Shown: one piece after another, positions 27,111 to 38,033 of the stretch
How positions within the stretch are numbered: position 1 is the first letter of the stretch
How the letters are laid out: each line of letters begins with the position of its first letter
Source: Pseudomonas guineae
Lineage (GTDB): Bacteria > Pseudomonadota > Gammaproteobacteria > Pseudomonadales > Pseudomonadaceae
Direction: 5' to 3'
DNA: 64,000 nucleotides
Assembly (NCBI RefSeq): GCF_900113745.1
Contig: NZ_FOQL01000002.1
Location: 186,001 to 250,000 of the forward strand
Made by a program: the position numbers and the translations under genes
Notes under the pieces: model-generated
What the model was told of the DNA's origin: nothing
What the model saw: only the letters and a program-made list of their open reading frames with translations
Databases searched by the model: none

Positions 27111-28391
27111 ATGACTGACACCCGCAACGGCGAGGACAACGGCAAGTTGCTTTATTGCTCCTTCTGCGGCAAAAGCCAGCATGAAGTGCGAAAATTAATT
27201 GCCGGCCCCTCGGTCTTCATCTGCGACGAGTGCGTCGACCTGTGCAACGACATCATCCGCGAGGAGGTGCAGGAAGCCCAGGCCGAGAGCAGCGCGCATA
27301 AATTGCCTGCACCCAAGGAAATCAGCGGCATCCTTGATCAGTATGTCATTGGTCAGGAGCGTGCTAAGAAAATTTTGGCTGTAGCGGTTTATAACCACTA
27401 TAAGCGTCTCAACCAGCGCGATAAGAAAGACGACATTGAGTTAGGCAAAAGCAACATCCTACTCATCGGTCCGACGGGGTCGGGTAAAACTCTGTTGGCT
27501 GAAACCCTGGCGCGCTTGCTTAACGTACCTTTTACTATCGCTGACGCCACCACCCTGACCGAAGCTGGTTATGTGGGGGAAGACGTCGAGAACATCATTC
27601 AGAAGCTGTTGCAGAAGTGCGATTACGATGTGGAGAAAGCCCAAATGGGCATTGTCTATATTGACGAAATTGACAAGATTTCGCGTAAGTCTGACAACCC
27701 ATCAATAACCCGTGATGTATCGGGTGAGGGTGTGCAGCAGGCGCTGCTCAAACTGATCGAAGGGACTGTGGCGTCTGTTCCGCCGCAAGGTGGTCGTAAG
27801 CACCCACAGCAGGAATTTCTGCAGGTTGATACGCGCAACATATTGTTCATTTGCGGTGGTGCGTTCTCCGGCCTGGAAAAGGTTATTCAGGGTCGTTCTA
27901 CCAAGGGTGGTATCGGTTTCAGTGCCGAAGTTCGCAGCAAGGAAGAGGGCAAAAAAGTTGGCGAGTCATTGCGCGCTGTTGAGCCCGATGACCTGGTTAA
28001 GTTTGGTCTGATTCCTGAGTTTGTGGGGCGCTTGCCGGTTATTGCTACCTTGGATGAGCTAGATGAAGCGGCATTGGTGCAAATTCTGACCGAGCCCAAG
28101 AATGCGCTAACCAAGCAATACGCCAAACTTTTTGAGATGGAAGGTGTTGAGCTTGAGTTCCGTCCGGATGCGTTGAAATCAGTTGCTCACAAGGCGCTTG
28201 AGCGTAAAACCGGTGCTCGTGGTCTGCGTTCGATTCTCGAGGGTATCCTGCTCGATACCATGTACGAGATTCCATCGCAGTCAGACGTCAGTAAGGTGGT
28301 GATCGATGAAAGCGTCATCGAGGGTACGTCCAAGCCGTTGCTCATCTATGAGAACAAAGAGCCGCTAGCTAAGGCTGCGCCTGACGCGTAA
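27111..28391 (+). CDS. clpX: Clp protease ATPase subunit ClpX
   Basis: Encodes 426 residues. The N-terminal zinc domain has CSFC (residues 17-20) and CDEC (about 39-42). The AAA+ domain has Walker A GPTGSGKT (about 120-127) and Walker [11 protein letters not shown]. The ClpP-docking loop IGF is seen in GGIGFSAEV. ClpX unfolds substrates and feeds them to ClpP. The ATG at 27111 ([12 protein letters not shown]) is the family start; an upstream in-frame TTG was rejected. Confidence 0.96.
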   Translation: MTDTRNGEDNGKLLYCSFCGKSQHEVRKLIAGPSVFICDECVDLCNDIIREEVQEAQAESSAHKLPAPKEISGILDQYVIGQERAKKILAVAVYNHYKRLNQRDKKDDIELGKSNILLIGPTGSGKTLLAETLARLLNVPFTIADATTLTEAGYVGEDVENIIQKLLQKCDYDVEKAQMGIVYIDEIDKISRKSDNPSITRDVSGEGVQQALLKLIEGTVASVPPQGGRKHPQQEFLQVDTRNILFICGGAFSGLEKVIQGRSTKGGIGFSAEVRSKEEGKKVGESLRAVEPDDLVKFGLIPEFVGRLPVIATLDELDEAALVQILTEPKNALTKQYAKLFEMEGVELEFRPDALKSVAHKALERKTGARGLRSILEGILLDTMYEIPSQSDVSKVVIDESVIEGTSKPLLIYENKEPLAKAAPDA

Positions 28392-28409
28392 CAGCTTTGT
28401 AACATGTTG

Positions 28410-28440
28410 AAAGCAAGGGGCCTGCGGGCCCCTTTGCTTT
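28410..28440 (+). terminator. clpX terminator
   Basis: A GC-rich stem built on GGGGCC/GGCCCC extended by GCAA/TTTGC, ending in CTTTT, lies 20 bases after the clpX stop. Confidence 0.75.
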
Positions 28441-28453
28441 TGCGGCTGCAATG

Positions 28454-28482
28454 CTTGTTTTTTGGTTGGGCTGCCCCCATCT
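28454..28482 (+). promoter_or_regulatory. Heat-shock (sigma-32) type promoter of lon
   Basis: CTTGTTT (28454-28460), 14 bases, CCCCATCT (28475-28482) fits the RpoH consensus CTTGAAA-N11-16-CCCCATNT. The -10 block is exact. The start would be near 28490, about 50 bases before lon. Confidence 0.75.
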
Positions 28483-28539
28483 TAGTTTTAAGGGTCATCC
28501 CATCTGTCACGGCCGTATGGCCGCCGTAGAGCTGAAATC

Positions 28540-30933
28540 ATGAAGACAACCATCGAATTGCCTCTCCTGCCGTTGCGCGATGTTGTGGTCTATCCGCACA
28601 TGGTCATTCCGTTATTCGTCGGGCGTGAAAAATCCATTGAAGCCCTTGAGGCTGCGATGGCTGGCGAGAAGCAGATCCTGCTTCTCGCCCAGAAAAATCC
28701 TGCAGATGACGACCCTGACGAGGCTGGCCTCTATCGCGTCGGCACCGTAGCCACTGTATTGCAGTTGCTGAAGCTACCGGACGGTACGGTCAAGGTACTG
28801 GTTGAAGGCGAACAGCGCGGTGAAATTGAGCGCTTTATAGATGTCGACGGTCATTGTCGGGCTGAAGTCCAGCTGATTGATGAGATTGACGCCGCTGAGC
28901 GTGAGGCCGAAGTCTTCACCCGCAGCCTGCTCAGTCAGTTCGAGCAATACGTTCAGCTGGGTAAGAAAGTGCCTGCAGAGGTACTAGCTTCGCTCAATGG
29001 TATCGATGAGCCTAGTCGGCTGGTCGACACCATGGCCGCGCACATGGTGCTGAAAATTGAGCAGAAGCAGGAAATCCTAGAAATTACCGACCTGACTGCA
29101 CGTGTTGAGCACGTGCTCGCACTGCTCGATGCGGAAATCGACCTGCTGCAAGTCGAGAAGCGCATTCGCGGTCGGGTCAAGAAACAAATGGAGCGAAGCC
29201 AGCGTGAGTACTACCTGAATGAGCAAATGAAGGCCATTCAGAAGGAACTCGGCGACGGCGAGGACGGCCATAACGAGCTCGATGAGCTGAAAAAACGCAT
29301 CGACAATGCCGGTCTAACCGCTGAGGCGCTCACTAAGGCCAATGCCGAGTTGAACAAACTCAAGCAAATGTCACCGATGTCGGCTGAAGCCACTGTTGTG
29401 CGCTCTTACATCGACTGGCTGGTCAATGTGCCGTGGAAAGCCCAGAGCAAAGTACGTCTCGATCTGGCGCGGGCTGAAAGCATACTGGATGCCGATCATT
29501 ACGGTTTGGACGAGGTCAAGGAGCGCATCCTTGAATACCTCGCCGTGCAAAAACGCGTTAAAAAAATCAAAGGACCGGTGCTTTGCTTAGTAGGTCCGCC
29601 TGGCGTGGGTAAAACCTCGTTGGCCGAGTCGATTGCCAGCGCCACCAATCGTAAGTTCGTGCGTATGGCGCTTGGTGGCGTGCGTGATGAGGCTGAAATT
29701 CGTGGTCATCGACGCACTTATATTGGCTCTATGCCAGGTCGTCTGATTCAGAAAATGACCAAGGTTGGTGTGCGCAATCCGTTATTCCTGCTCGATGAAA
29801 TCGACAAGATGGGTCAAGACATGCGTGGCGATCCCGCATCGGCATTACTTGAGGTGCTTGATCCAGAGCAAAATCACAACTTCAACGATCACTATCTGGA
29901 GGTCGATTACGACCTGTCGGATGTCATGTTCCTGTGCACGGCCAACTCGATGAATATTCCCGGGCCGCTGCTGGACCGGATGGAGGTGATCCGTCTGCCG
30001 GGCTACACCGAAGCCGAGAAAATCAACATCGCGGTTAAGTACCTGGCCCCCAAGCAGGTGCAGGCCAATGGTCTGAAGAAAACCGAGTTGGTGTTTGAAG
30101 AAGCAGCGATCCGCGACATTATTCGCTACTACACTCGCGAGGCAGGCGTGCGTGCTCTTGAGCGGCAAATCGCCAAGGTTTGTCGTAAGGTCGTTAAAGA
30201 GCACACCACCGAGAAGCGTTTTCAGGTCACCGCTACGGCTGATTCGTTAGAGCATTATCTTGGCGTTCATAAACATCGCTACGGTTTGGCTGAGGAGCAG
30301 GACCAAATCGGTCAGGTTACTGGCTTGGCCTGGACTCAGGTCGGCGGTGAGTTGTTGACCATCGAGGCGGTTGTCGTGCCAGGCAAGGGCCAACTGATCA
30401 AGACCGGCTCGCTGGGTGATGTGATGCTTGAATCGATCACGGCTGCGCAGACCGTTGTGCGCAGTCGGGCTAAGAGTCTGGGCGTGCCTGTAGACTTCTA
30501 CGAGAAGCAAGACATTCATATCCATGTGCCAGAGGGGGCAACGCCCAAAGATGGCCCCAGCGCCGGCGTTGGCATGTGTACGGCCCTGGTCTCGGCGCTG
30601 ACGCAGATCCCTGTGCGTGCTGATGTCGCAATGACCGGCGAAATCACCTTGCGTGGCCAGGTATTAGCGATTGGTGGTTTGAAAGAAAAACTGCTGGCCG
30701 CTCACCGTGGTGGAATCAAAACGGTGATCATTCCAGAAGAGAATGTGCGCGATTTGAAAGAGATTCCGGAGAACATTAAACAAGACCTGCAGATTAAACC
30801 GGTTAAATGGATTGACGAGGTCCTGCAAATTGCGCTGCAATACGCCCCGGAGCCCTTGCCTGATGCGGCTCCCATGGCGGCAAAGGATGAAAAACGCGAG
30901 ACTGATTCCAAGGAGCGAATTAGCACGCATTAG
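28540..30933 (+). CDS. lon: ATP-dependent protease Lon
   Basis: Encodes 797 residues. The N-terminal substrate-binding LON domain covers about 8-200, then a coiled-coil stretch. The AAA+ domain has Walker [10 protein letters not shown] (about 354) and Walker [11 protein letters not shown]. The Ser-Lys protease domain contains DGPSAGVGM (catalytic Ser about 677) and the Lys in the [18 protein letters not shown] region. It degrades damaged and regulatory proteins. A sigma-32-like promoter precedes it. Confidence 0.97.
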   Translation: MKTTIELPLLPLRDVVVYPHMVIPLFVGREKSIEALEAAMAGEKQILLLAQKNPADDDPDEAGLYRVGTVATVLQLLKLPDGTVKVLVEGEQRGEIERFIDVDGHCRAEVQLIDEIDAAEREAEVFTRSLLSQFEQYVQLGKKVPAEVLASLNGIDEPSRLVDTMAAHMVLKIEQKQEILEITDLTARVEHVLALLDAEIDLLQVEKRIRGRVKKQMERSQREYYLNEQMKAIQKELGDGEDGHNELDELKKRIDNAGLTAEALTKANAELNKLKQMSPMSAEATVVRSYIDWLVNVPWKAQSKVRLDLARAESILDADHYGLDEVKERILEYLAVQKRVKKIKGPVLCLVGPPGVGKTSLAESIASATNRKFVRMALGGVRDEAEIRGHRRTYIGSMPGRLIQKMTKVGVRNPLFLLDEIDKMGQDMRGDPASALLEVLDPEQNHNFNDHYLEVDYDLSDVMFLCTANSMNIPGPLLDRMEVIRLPGYTEAEKINIAVKYLAPKQVQANGLKKTELVFEEAAIRDIIRYYTREAGVRALERQIAKVCRKVVKEHTTEKRFQVTATADSLEHYLGVHKHRYGLAEEQDQIGQVTGLAWTQVGGELLTIEAVVVPGKGQLIKTGSLGDVMLESITAAQTVVRSRAKSLGVPVDFYEKQDIHIHVPEGATPKDGPSAGVGMCTALVSALTQIPVRADVAMTGEITLRGQVLAIGGLKEKLLAAHRGGIKTVIIPEENVRDLKEIPENIKQDLQIKPVKWIDEVLQIALQYAPEPLPDAAPMAAKDEKRETDSKERISTH

Positions 30934-30946
30934 TCGGAGGGGTTTC

Positions 30947-30976
30947 TTGACACATTTTTAGAGCCCTTGTTATAAA
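30947..30976 (+). promoter_or_regulatory. Sigma-70 promoter of hupB
   Basis: A perfect TTGACA (30947-30952), 18 bases, TATAAA (30971-30976); TTATAA with a 17-base spacer is the alternative. It begins 14 bases after the lon stop and gives a leader of about 90 nt. Confidence 0.75.
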
Positions 30977-31070
30977 GCGGCTCTTATCGTGTTCGCAGGC
31001 TCTCCAGCACCAGCTTCGCTTACATTTAAAAGCAAGAAATAAACTCAATAGAAATTAAGGGGACTTAAGA

Positions 31071-31343
31071 GTGAACAAGTCGGAACTGATCGATGCCATC
31101 GCCGCATCTGCTGATATCCCAAAAGCTGTTGCCGGCCGCGCGCTGGACGCAGTAATTGAATCCGTTACTGGCGCTCTGAAAGCTGGTGATTCTGTAGTAC
31201 TGGTTGGTTTCGGTACTTTCGCTGTTAAAGAGCGTGCTGCTCGTACTGGCCGCAACCCACAAACTGGTAACCCGATCAGCATCGCTGCTGCCAAGATTCC
31301 AGGCTTTAAAGCCGGTAAAGCTCTGAAAGACGCTGTCAACTAA
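31071..31343 (+). CDS. hupB: DNA-binding protein HU-beta
   Basis: Encodes 90 residues, the standard length for HU. The start is GTG at 31071 after AAGGGGAC. The DNA-binding arm signature [21 protein letters not shown] (about 46-66) includes the intercalating Pro in RNPQTG. It is a nucleoid protein. Strong promoter, hairpin and terminator all surround it, so it can be transcribed alone, though lon is directly upstream. Confidence 0.97.
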   Translation: MNKSELIDAIAASADIPKAVAGRALDAVIESVTGALKAGDSVVLVGFGTFAVKERAARTGRNPQTGNPISIAAAKIPGFKAGKALKDAVN

Positions 31344-31400
31344 GCTTCTTTCGGTTTTGCCCAGCAGATCAGTTGAATGGCTGATTTGAGCGGGGCGGGA

Positions 31401-31428
31401 TGTTCAGCCAGCCTTATCAGGCTGAACA
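31401..31428 (+). repeat. Inverted repeat in the hupB 3' region
   Basis: TGTTCAGCC and GGCTGAACA pair perfectly over a 10-base loop. No T-run follows, so it is not a terminator by itself; it may protect the hupB mRNA end. Confidence 0.5.
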
Positions 31429-31472
31429 TAACGAATCTGTTGCTTGAGTTCGATCCGCTTCGCAAGTTATGA

Positions 31473-31500
31473 GAAGGCGCATCCACTGATGCGCCTTTCT
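31473..31500 (+). terminator. hupB terminator
   Basis: GAAGGCGCATC pairs with GATGCGCCTTT around the loop CACT, followed by CTTCT. It lies about 60 bases before ppiD. Confidence 0.8.
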
Positions 31501-31561
31501 TCTATCCGGATTTTACCCACACTGCACGGCTGCTTTTTTGTGCAGTCGTTCTGGGGGACGC

Positions 31562-33439
31562 ATGCTGCAAAATATCAGGGACAATTCACAGGGTTGGATT
31601 GCCAAAACCATCATTGGCATCATTGTCGCGCTGCTCGCGCTGACGGGTGTTGATGCTATTTTTACCAGCACCAGTAATAGCCAGAATGCTGCAGAAGTGA
31701 ATGGTGAGAAAATCACTTCTACCGATCTCAGTCAGGCTGTTGAGATGCAACGCCGGCAGTTATTGCAGCAGCTGGGACGCGACTTCGACGCTTCCTTGTT
31801 GGATGAGAAACTGCTGCGCGAGGCAGCCTTGAATGGTTTGGTCGAGCGCAGCTTGCTGCTCAATAGCGCCAAAGACGCTAACTTCGCTTTTTCGCAACAA
31901 GCGCTGGATCAGTTGATCCTGAAAACACCTGAGTTCCTAGTCGATGGCCAGTTCAATGCTGAGCGTTTCGATCAGGTGATTCGTCAGTTAGGCTATAGCC
32001 GTTTGCAGTTCCGCCAGATGCTTGAGCAGGAAATGTTGATCGGTCAGCTGCGCGCCGGTTTAGCCAATAGCGGTTTCGTGACTGATACTCAGGTGCAAGC
32101 TTTTGCTGCACTGGAAAAGCAGACCCGTGACTTCGCCACCCTGACCCTTAAAGCTGACCTTAATGCGGTCATGCTCAGTGATGACGACATCAAAGCCTAC
32201 TATGAAGCTCAAGCCAGCGAGTTCATGAGCCCTGAGCAAGTAGTGCTGGAATACGTCGAGCTGAAAAAAGATGCGTTCTTTGATCAGGTCGAAGTCACTG
32301 ACGAGGCGCTGCAAAGTGCCTATCAAGGTGAAATCGCTAACCTCGCCGAGCAGCGTCGTGCCGCGCATATTTTGCTTGAAGTGAACGACTCCCTGAATGA
32401 TGAGCAAGCCCAAGCGAAGTTAGTCGAAGTACAGAAGCGCCTAGAGCAGGGTGAGGATTTTGCCGCGCTGGCAAAAGAGCTCTCCGATGATCCGGGCTCG
32501 GCAGGCGAGGGTGGTGATCTGGGCTTTGCTGGCCCCGGCGTTTACGACCCCGCTTTTGAAAAAGCGCTGTATGCGCTGAGCGAAAATGCCGTGTCAGCTC
32601 CTGTTCGCAGTGAATTCGGTTGGCATCTGATCAAGTTGCTGGGCGTGCAGTCTCCTGAGGTGCCAAGCTTTGCCAGCTTGAAAGAAAAGCTGCAGCGCGA
32701 TCTTAAAACCCGTCAAGTTGAGCAGCGTTTTGTCGAGGTTTCCAAAGACCTAGAAGATGCCGCATTTGAAGCTTCGGATCTGGCTCAGCCAGCCCAGGAG
32801 CTGGGATTGCAGGTCAATACTACTGATGCGTTTGGTCGCCAAGGTGGCAGCGAAGGGCTGACCGCTAACAGCCAAGTGATCCAGGCTGCTTTCAGCGCTG
32901 AAGTACTGGAAGACGGCAGTAACAGCAGTGTGATTGAGCTCGACCCGAATACTGTGGTTGTGGTGCGCGTTAAAGAGCATAACAAGCCTGAGCAGCTGCC
33001 GCTTGAGCAGGTTGCTGCGAGCATTCGTGACCAGCTGACTAAGGTACGTGCCAGCGAAGCAGTCAAAGCTAAGGCTGAAGAGCAACTGGCTGTTTTGCGG
33101 GAAGGGCAAACGCCGGTGACTCAGGCGGATGCCAATCAGGGTTGGAATGTTGTCGAAGCGGCGACACGCAGTCAGGAAGGTGTTGAGCCGGTCGTGCTAC
33201 AGGCGCTGTTCCGTATGCCCAAGCCTGAAGCAACCGACAAACCGACCTTTGCTGGCATTAGCCTGAGTAACGGCGATTTTGTGATCATTCGTCTCAATGG
33301 CGTAAGCCAGCCGCAGCAAGCGCTGTCGGATGAAGACAAGGCGATGTACAGCCGCTTCTTGGCCTCGCGAGAAGGGCAGCAGGACTTCGCGGCGTTCCGC
33401 AAGCAGTTAGAAGAAAAAGCGGATATCGAGCGTTTCTGA
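31562..33439 (+). CDS. ppiD: Periplasmic folding chaperone PpiD (SurA_N / parvulin)
   Basis: Encodes 625 residues. A single N-terminal membrane helix (IAKTIIGIIVALLALTGVDAI, about 12-32) anchors it to the inner membrane facing the periplasm. SurA-type chaperone segments follow, then one parvulin domain (about 260-360; AAHILLEV to GDLGFAGPG), then a C-terminal degenerate region. It helps newly exported proteins leave the Sec translocon. The ATG at 31562 (MLQNIRDNS) has GGGGG upstream; an ATG 8 codons earlier is unlikely. Confidence 0.93.
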   Translation: MLQNIRDNSQGWIAKTIIGIIVALLALTGVDAIFTSTSNSQNAAEVNGEKITSTDLSQAVEMQRRQLLQQLGRDFDASLLDEKLLREAALNGLVERSLLLNSAKDANFAFSQQALDQLILKTPEFLVDGQFNAERFDQVIRQLGYSRLQFRQMLEQEMLIGQLRAGLANSGFVTDTQVQAFAALEKQTRDFATLTLKADLNAVMLSDDDIKAYYEAQASEFMSPEQVVLEYVELKKDAFFDQVEVTDEALQSAYQGEIANLAEQRRAAHILLEVNDSLNDEQAQAKLVEVQKRLEQGEDFAALAKELSDDPGSAGEGGDLGFAGPGVYDPAFEKALYALSENAVSAPVRSEFGWHLIKLLGVQSPEVPSFASLKEKLQRDLKTRQVEQRFVEVSKDLEDAAFEASDLAQPAQELGLQVNTTDAFGRQGGSEGLTANSQVIQAAFSAEVLEDGSNSSVIELDPNTVVVVRVKEHNKPEQLPLEQVAASIRDQLTKVRASEAVKAKAEEQLAVLREGQTPVTQADANQGWNVVEAATRSQEGVEPVVLQALFRMPKPEATDKPTFAGISLSNGDFVIIRLNGVSQPQQALSDEDKAMYSRFLASREGQQDFAAFRKQLEEKADIERF

Positions 33440-33455
33440 TCGGTTCGCCACATAC

Positions 33456-33485
33456 AAAAAGGCCGCTCAATTGAGCGGCCTTTTT
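33456..33485. terminator. Bidirectional terminator between ppiD and fabI
   Basis: A perfect 30-base palindrome: AAAAAGGCCGCTCAA followed by its complement. A- and T-runs serve both convergent genes. Confidence 0.93.
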
Positions 33486-33503
33486 GTTGCTGCAGCGACG
33501 TGA

Positions 33504-34298
33504 TTATTCTTCCATCGCACCCATGGCGGTGGTGTTGAAGCCGCCATCGACATACATAATTTCACCGCTCACGCCTGAGGCCAGGTCAGAGCAGAGGAAC
33601 GCGCCGGCGTTGCCGACTTCGTCGATAGTTACGTTGCGGCGCAGTGGAGTCTGCTTCTCGTTAGCGGCGAGCATTTTGCGGAAGCTCTTGATGCCGGATG
33701 CAGCCAGGGTACGGATCGGGCCCGCGGAGATGGCGTTAACACGGGTACCTTCTGGGCCGAGGCTGCCGGCCAGGTAACGGACGCCGGCTTCCAGGCTCGC
33801 TTTAGCCATGCCCATGACGTTGTAGTTGGGCATGGTGCGTTCGGCACCCAGGTAGGAGAGGGTGAGTAGGCTGCCATTGCGGCCTTTCATCATCTCGCGG
33901 CCGGCTTTAGCCAGAGCGACGAAACTGTAGGCGCTGATGTCGTGAGCAATACGAAAGCCTTCGCGGGTGGTGACATCGGTGAAGTCGCCGTTCAGTTGGT
34001 CGCCGGGGGCAAAACCTACGGAGTGAACGATGCAGTCCAGACCGTCCCATTTCTTGCTCAGGGCTTCGAATACCGATGCGATCTCTTCGTCATTGGCCAC
34101 GTCGCACGGGAAGCACAGTTCGGCGCTTGAGCCCCAGTCAGCCGCAAAACCTTCAACGCGGCCTTGGAGCTTTTCGTTCTGGTAGGTGAAGGCCAGTTCG
34201 GCACCTTCACGGTGCATGGCTGCCGCGATGCCGGAGGCGATCGACAGTTTGCTGGCGACGCCAACGATCAGTACGCGCTTGCCGCTTAGAAAACCCAT
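33504..34298 (-). CDS. fabI: Enoyl-[acyl-carrier-protein] reductase (NADH) FabI
   Basis: Encodes 264 residues, a short-chain dehydrogenase fold. It reduces enoyl-ACP in the last step of each fatty-acid elongation cycle and is the triclosan target. The N-terminal cofactor turn is [13 protein letters not shown]. The catalytic Tyr-x6-Lys is YNVMGMAK (about 156-163), preceded by [11 protein letters not shown]. FabI is one of several enoyl reductase types that Pseudomonas may carry. Confidence 0.95.
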   Translation of the reverse strand: MGFLSGKRVLIVGVASKLSIASGIAAAMHREGAELAFTYQNEKLQGRVEGFAADWGSSAELCFPCDVANDEEIASVFEALSKKWDGLDCIVHSVGFAPGDQLNGDFTDVTTREGFRIAHDISAYSFVALAKAGREMMKGRNGSLLTLSYLGAERTMPNYNVMGMAKASLEAGVRYLAGSLGPEGTRVNAISAGPIRTLAASGIKSFRKMLAANEKQTPLRRNVTIDEVGNAGAFLCSDLASGVSGEIMYVDGGFNTTAMGAMEE

Positions 34299-34328
34299 GG
34301 GTGTTGTTCCTCTTCCTGTCTACAAGAA

Positions 34329-35936
34329 TTAATCCGCCGGGACCATAAAGGCCGCTTCCAGCAACTGCTGTGTATAGATGTCCTGCGGGGCGTTAAAGAC
34401 ACTTGCAGCTGAGCCTTGTTCCACCACTTTGCCTTGTTTGACTACCATGATTTGGTGGCTCAAGGCTCTGACGACTGCCAGGTCGTGGCTGATAAACAGA
34501 TACGTTAGGTTATATTTGGCCTGCAGCGAGCGTAGCAGTTCGACCACCTGGCGCTGCACCGTACGATCGAGGGCCGAGGTTGGCTCATCCAGCAAGATCA
34601 GTGCGGGCTTGAGTACCAGGGCGCGGGCAATGGCAATGCGCTGGCGTTGGCCGCCGGAGAACTCATGCGGATAGCGATGGCGGGTTTCAGGGTCGAGGTC
34701 GACCTCAATCAGCGCATCGATAATGGCCTGCTCCTGTTCGGCTGCAGTGCCCATGCCGTGAATCTGCAAACCCTCACCAACAATCTGACTCACCGACATG
34801 CGCGGGCTGAGGCTGCCAAATGGATCTTGGAAGACCACCTGCATCTGTCGGCGTAGCGGTCTTACCTGCTCTTGCGAGAGGTGGTCAATGGCTTGACCCT
34901 GAAAGTGAATACCGCCTTGGCTGCTAAGCAGGCGCAAAATCGCCAAGCCGAGGGTGGACTTGCCTGAGCCACTCTCACCAACGATACCCAGGGTATGCCC
35001 CTGCGGCACGCTGAAATTGATGCCGTCTACCGCTTTGACATGGTCGACGGTGCGGCGTAGCAGGCCTTTTTTAATTGGGAACCACACGCGCAGGTTATCG
35101 ACTTCCAGCATGGGCTTGCCGGGTGGTTGATCGACCGGGCCTCCGGAAGGTTCGGCACCCAGCAGCTCGCGGGTGTAGGGGTGTTGCGGGGCGTTAAATA
35201 GTGTCTCGCAGGCGGCTTCCTCAACGATATGCCCGTGCTGCATAACGCAGACCCGGTGGGCAATACGCCGCACAAGGTTGAGGTCGTGGCTGATCAGCAG
35301 GATGGCCATGCCTAAGCGCGCCTGCAGGTCCTTGAGCAGTTCAAGAATCTTCAGCTGTACGGTCACATCCAGCGCAGTGGTCGGCTCATCGGCGATTAGC
35401 AGTTCCGGCTCGTTGGCCAGCGCCATGGCGATCACCACGCGTTGACGTTGGCCGCCCGACAGCTCATGAGGGTAAGCCTTGAGGCGTTTATGCGGTTCGG
35501 GAATGCCGACCAAGTCAAGCAGTTCGAGGGTGCGCGCCGTAGCGGCCTTACCACGTAGGCCCTTGTGCAGGCCCAGTACTTCGTTGATTTGTTTTTCGAT
35601 GCTGTGCAACGGGTTTAACGAGGTCATGGGCTCCTGAAAGACCATGGCAATGCGGTTACCACGGATGCCGCGAAGTTTGTTCTCGTTGAGCTTGAGCAAA
35701 TCTTGCCCAGCATAGTGAATGCTGCCGCTCGGATGCTGGGCTAGCGGGTAGGGCAGCAGGCGCAGGATGGAATGCGCAGTTACTGACTTACCAGAACCGC
35801 TTTCGCCAACCAGGGCAAGGGTTTCGCCACGCTTTATGTCGAAGCTAACACCTTCCAATACCCGTTCTTTGCGGTTGCCGGTGACAAACTCGACAGCCAG
35901 ATCACGGACTTCGATGAGGGCGGGGGTGTCGGTCAT
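34329..35936 (-). CDS. nppD: Peptide ABC transporter ATPase with two fused nucleotide-binding domains (NppD/YejF)
   Basis: Encodes 535 residues: two complete ABC ATPase domains in one chain, as in YejF. Walker A motifs are GESGSGKSV (about 38) and GESGSGKST (about 320). Signatures are [15 protein letters not shown] and [15 protein letters not shown], so both sites look active. It powers the Npp/Yej importer for oligopeptides and peptidyl-nucleoside compounds. The ATG at 35936 ([13 protein letters not shown]) comes one base before the end of nppC; a reading from 35963 overlaps nppC and was rejected. Confidence 0.9.
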   Translation of the reverse strand: MTDTPALIEVRDLAVEFVTGNRKERVLEGVSFDIKRGETLALVGESGSGKSVTAHSILRLLPYPLAQHPSGSIHYAGQDLLKLNENKLRGIRGNRIAMVFQEPMTSLNPLHSIEKQINEVLGLHKGLRGKAATARTLELLDLVGIPEPHKRLKAYPHELSGGQRQRVVIAMALANEPELLIADEPTTALDVTVQLKILELLKDLQARLGMAILLISHDLNLVRRIAHRVCVMQHGHIVEEAACETLFNAPQHPYTRELLGAEPSGGPVDQPPGKPMLEVDNLRVWFPIKKGLLRRTVDHVKAVDGINFSVPQGHTLGIVGESGSGKSTLGLAILRLLSSQGGIHFQGQAIDHLSQEQVRPLRRQMQVVFQDPFGSLSPRMSVSQIVGEGLQIHGMGTAAEQEQAIIDALIEVDLDPETRHRYPHEFSGGQRQRIAIARALVLKPALILLDEPTSALDRTVQRQVVELLRSLQAKYNLTYLFISHDLAVVRALSHQIMVVKQGKVVEQGSAASVFNAPQDIYTQQLLEAAFMVPAD

Positions 35937-35937
35937 A

Positions 35938-36957
35938 TTATTTCCTCGGGTCGAAGGCATCACGTGAGGCTTCGCCGATAAACACCAGCAAACTGAGCAT
36001 CAGGGCGAGCACCGCAAAGGCACTGATGCCCAGCCATGGCGCTTGCAGGTTGGACTTGCCCTGGGCGACCAATTCACCCAGCGACGGTGCGCCAGGCGGC
36101 AGACCAAAGCCGAGGAAGTCCAGTGCGGTGAGGGTGCCGATCGCGCCGGTGAGGATGAACGGCATAAAGGTCATGGTCGAGATCATTGCGTTGGGCAGAA
36201 TGTGGCGGAACATGATCGAGCCGTTCTGCATGCCCAGAGCGCGGGCGGCGCGTACATATTCGAGATTGCGCCCGCGTAAGAACTCAGCGCGCACCACGTC
36301 CACCAGACTCATCCAGGAGAACAGCAGCATGATGCCCAGCAGCCACCAGAAGTTTGGCTGCACGAAGCTGGCTAGGATGATCAGCAGGTAGAGCACCGGC
36401 AAGCCCGACCAGACTTCCAGAAAGCGCTGGCCGACCAGGTCGACCCAGCCGCCATAAAAGCCCTGCAAGGCACCGGCAAATACGCCGATGACTGAACTCG
36501 CCAGAGTCAGGATGAGGGCAAACAACACTGAAATGCGGAAGCCATAGATCACCCGCGCGAGCACATCGCGGCCTTGGTCGTCGGTGCCGAACCAATTCTC
36601 TGTGGACGGTGGCGCCGGTGCAGGTACTTGTAGGTCGTAGTTGATGCTGGAGTAGCTGTAGCGGATGGGCGGCCAGATCATCCAGCCATCCTTTTCCTTG
36701 ATCAGCTCCTGAATGTAGGGGCTCTTGTAATTGGCCTGCAGCGGGAATTCGCCGCCAAAGGTGGTTTCCGGGTAGCGCTTGAGTACCGGGAAATACAGTT
36801 CGTTGTCGTAACTCACCACCAACGGCTTGTCGTTGGCAATTAGTTCGGCGCCCAAGGTGACGAAAAATAAGACGAGGAAAATCCACAGCGACCACCAGCC
36901 GCGTTTGTGCGCCTTAAACAGCTGGAAGCGGCGTTGATTGATCGGAGAAAGTGTCAT
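35938..36957 (-). CDS. nppC: Peptide ABC transporter permease (NppC/YejE)
   Basis: Encodes 339 residues of the DppC/OppC-like permease family. One N-terminal helix (GWWSLWIFLVLFFVTLGAELI) precedes a periplasmic segment of about 100 residues, then the five-helix permease core with the EAA loop in EYVRAARALGMQNG. It pairs with NppB. It starts immediately after the nppB stop. Confidence 0.9.
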   Translation of the reverse strand: MTLSPINQRRFQLFKAHKRGWWSLWIFLVLFFVTLGAELIANDKPLVVSYDNELYFPVLKRYPETTFGGEFPLQANYKSPYIQELIKEKDGWMIWPPIRYSYSSINYDLQVPAPAPPSTENWFGTDDQGRDVLARVIYGFRISVLFALILTLASSVIGVFAGALQGFYGGWVDLVGQRFLEVWSGLPVLYLLIILASFVQPNFWWLLGIMLLFSWMSLVDVVRAEFLRGRNLEYVRAARALGMQNGSIMFRHILPNAMISTMTFMPFILTGAIGTLTALDFLGFGLPPGAPSLGELVAQGKSNLQAPWLGISAFAVLALMLSLLVFIGEASRDAFDPRK

Positions 36958-36958
36958 C

Positions 36959-38032
36959 TCAACCCTCCCGGCTTTCGAAGTCGATGCGTGGATCGACTAG
37001 GGTATAGGTAATGTCGCCGATCAATTTCACCACCAAGCCCAGCAGCGTAAAGATAAACAGGGTGCCAAACACCACCGGGTAATCACGGTTGATAGCAGCC
37101 TCGAAACTCATCAGACCCAAGCCGTCGAGGGAGAAGATCACCTCAATCAGCAAGGAACCGGTGAAGAAAATCCCGATAAAGGCCGCCGGGAAACCGGCGA
37201 TGATGATCAGCATCGCGTTGCGAAACACATGGCCGTAGAGCACGCGGTTGTTGCTCAGGCCCTTGGCGCGGGCGGTGACCACATAGTGCTTATTGATCTC
37301 ATCGAGAAAGCTGTTCTTGGTTAGCAGCGTCAGGGTGGCGAAGTTACCAATCACCAGCGCGGTGACGGGCAGCGCCAGGTGCCAGAAATAGTCGAGCAGC
37401 TTGCCGCTAAAACTCAGCTCGTCGAAGTTGTTCGAGGTCAGGCCGCGCAGTGGGAACCAGTCCCAGTAACTGCCGCCGGCAAATAATACGATCAGCAGAA
37501 TGGCAAACAGGAAGGCGGGAATGGCATAGCCGACGATGATTGCCGAGCTGGTCCAAACGTCAAAGGCACTGCCATGCCGAGTGGCCTTGGCGATCCCCAA
37601 CGGGATCGACACCAGGTACATGATCAGCGTGCTCCACAGCCCTAAGGAGATCGATACCGGCATCTTCTCGATGATCAGGTCGATGACCTCGGCATCGCGA
37701 AAGAAGCTGGAGCCAAAGTCAAGTTGTGCGTAGCTCTTGAGCATCAGCCAAAAACGCTCCGGGGCGGGCTTGTCGAAACCGTACATGCGCTCGATCTCCA
37801 CGACCAGATCGGGATCAAGACCCTGGGCGCCGCGGTAGTTGGAGCCGGCCACTGCGACCTCGGCACCGCCGCCAGCAATCCGGCTGGTGGCTCCATCGAA
37901 GCCTTCCAGCTTGGCAATCATCTGCTCGACCGGACCGCCGGGAGCGGCCTGGATGATGATGAAGTTGATCAGCAAAATACCGAACAGCGTGGGAATGATC
38001 AGCAGCAGCCGACGAAAAATATACGCCAGCAT
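36959..38032 (-). CDS. nppB: Peptide ABC transporter permease (NppB/YejB)
   Basis: Encodes 357 residues of the DppB/OppB-like family. The N-terminal helix ([19 protein letters not shown]) is followed by a periplasmic insert and the permease core with EAA segment [13 protein letters not shown]. The ATG at 38032 (MLAYIFRR) follows the upstream stop by one base; a longer reading to 38125 would overlap the binding-protein gene. Confidence 0.9.
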   Translation of the reverse strand: MLAYIFRRLLLIIPTLFGILLINFIIIQAAPGGPVEQMIAKLEGFDGATSRIAGGGAEVAVAGSNYRGAQGLDPDLVVEIERMYGFDKPAPERFWLMLKSYAQLDFGSSFFRDAEVIDLIIEKMPVSISLGLWSTLIMYLVSIPLGIAKATRHGSAFDVWTSSAIIVGYAIPAFLFAILLIVLFAGGSYWDWFPLRGLTSNNFDELSFSGKLLDYFWHLALPVTALVIGNFATLTLLTKNSFLDEINKHYVVTARAKGLSNNRVLYGHVFRNAMLIIIAGFPAAFIGIFFTGSLLIEVIFSLDGLGLMSFEAAINRDYPVVFGTLFIFTLLGLVVKLIGDITYTLVDPRIDFESREG

Positions 38033-38033
38033 C

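Noticed and set aside
31401..31428. Inverted repeat as hupB terminator
   Set aside because: No T-run; the true terminator is at 31473-31500. Kept only as a repeat.
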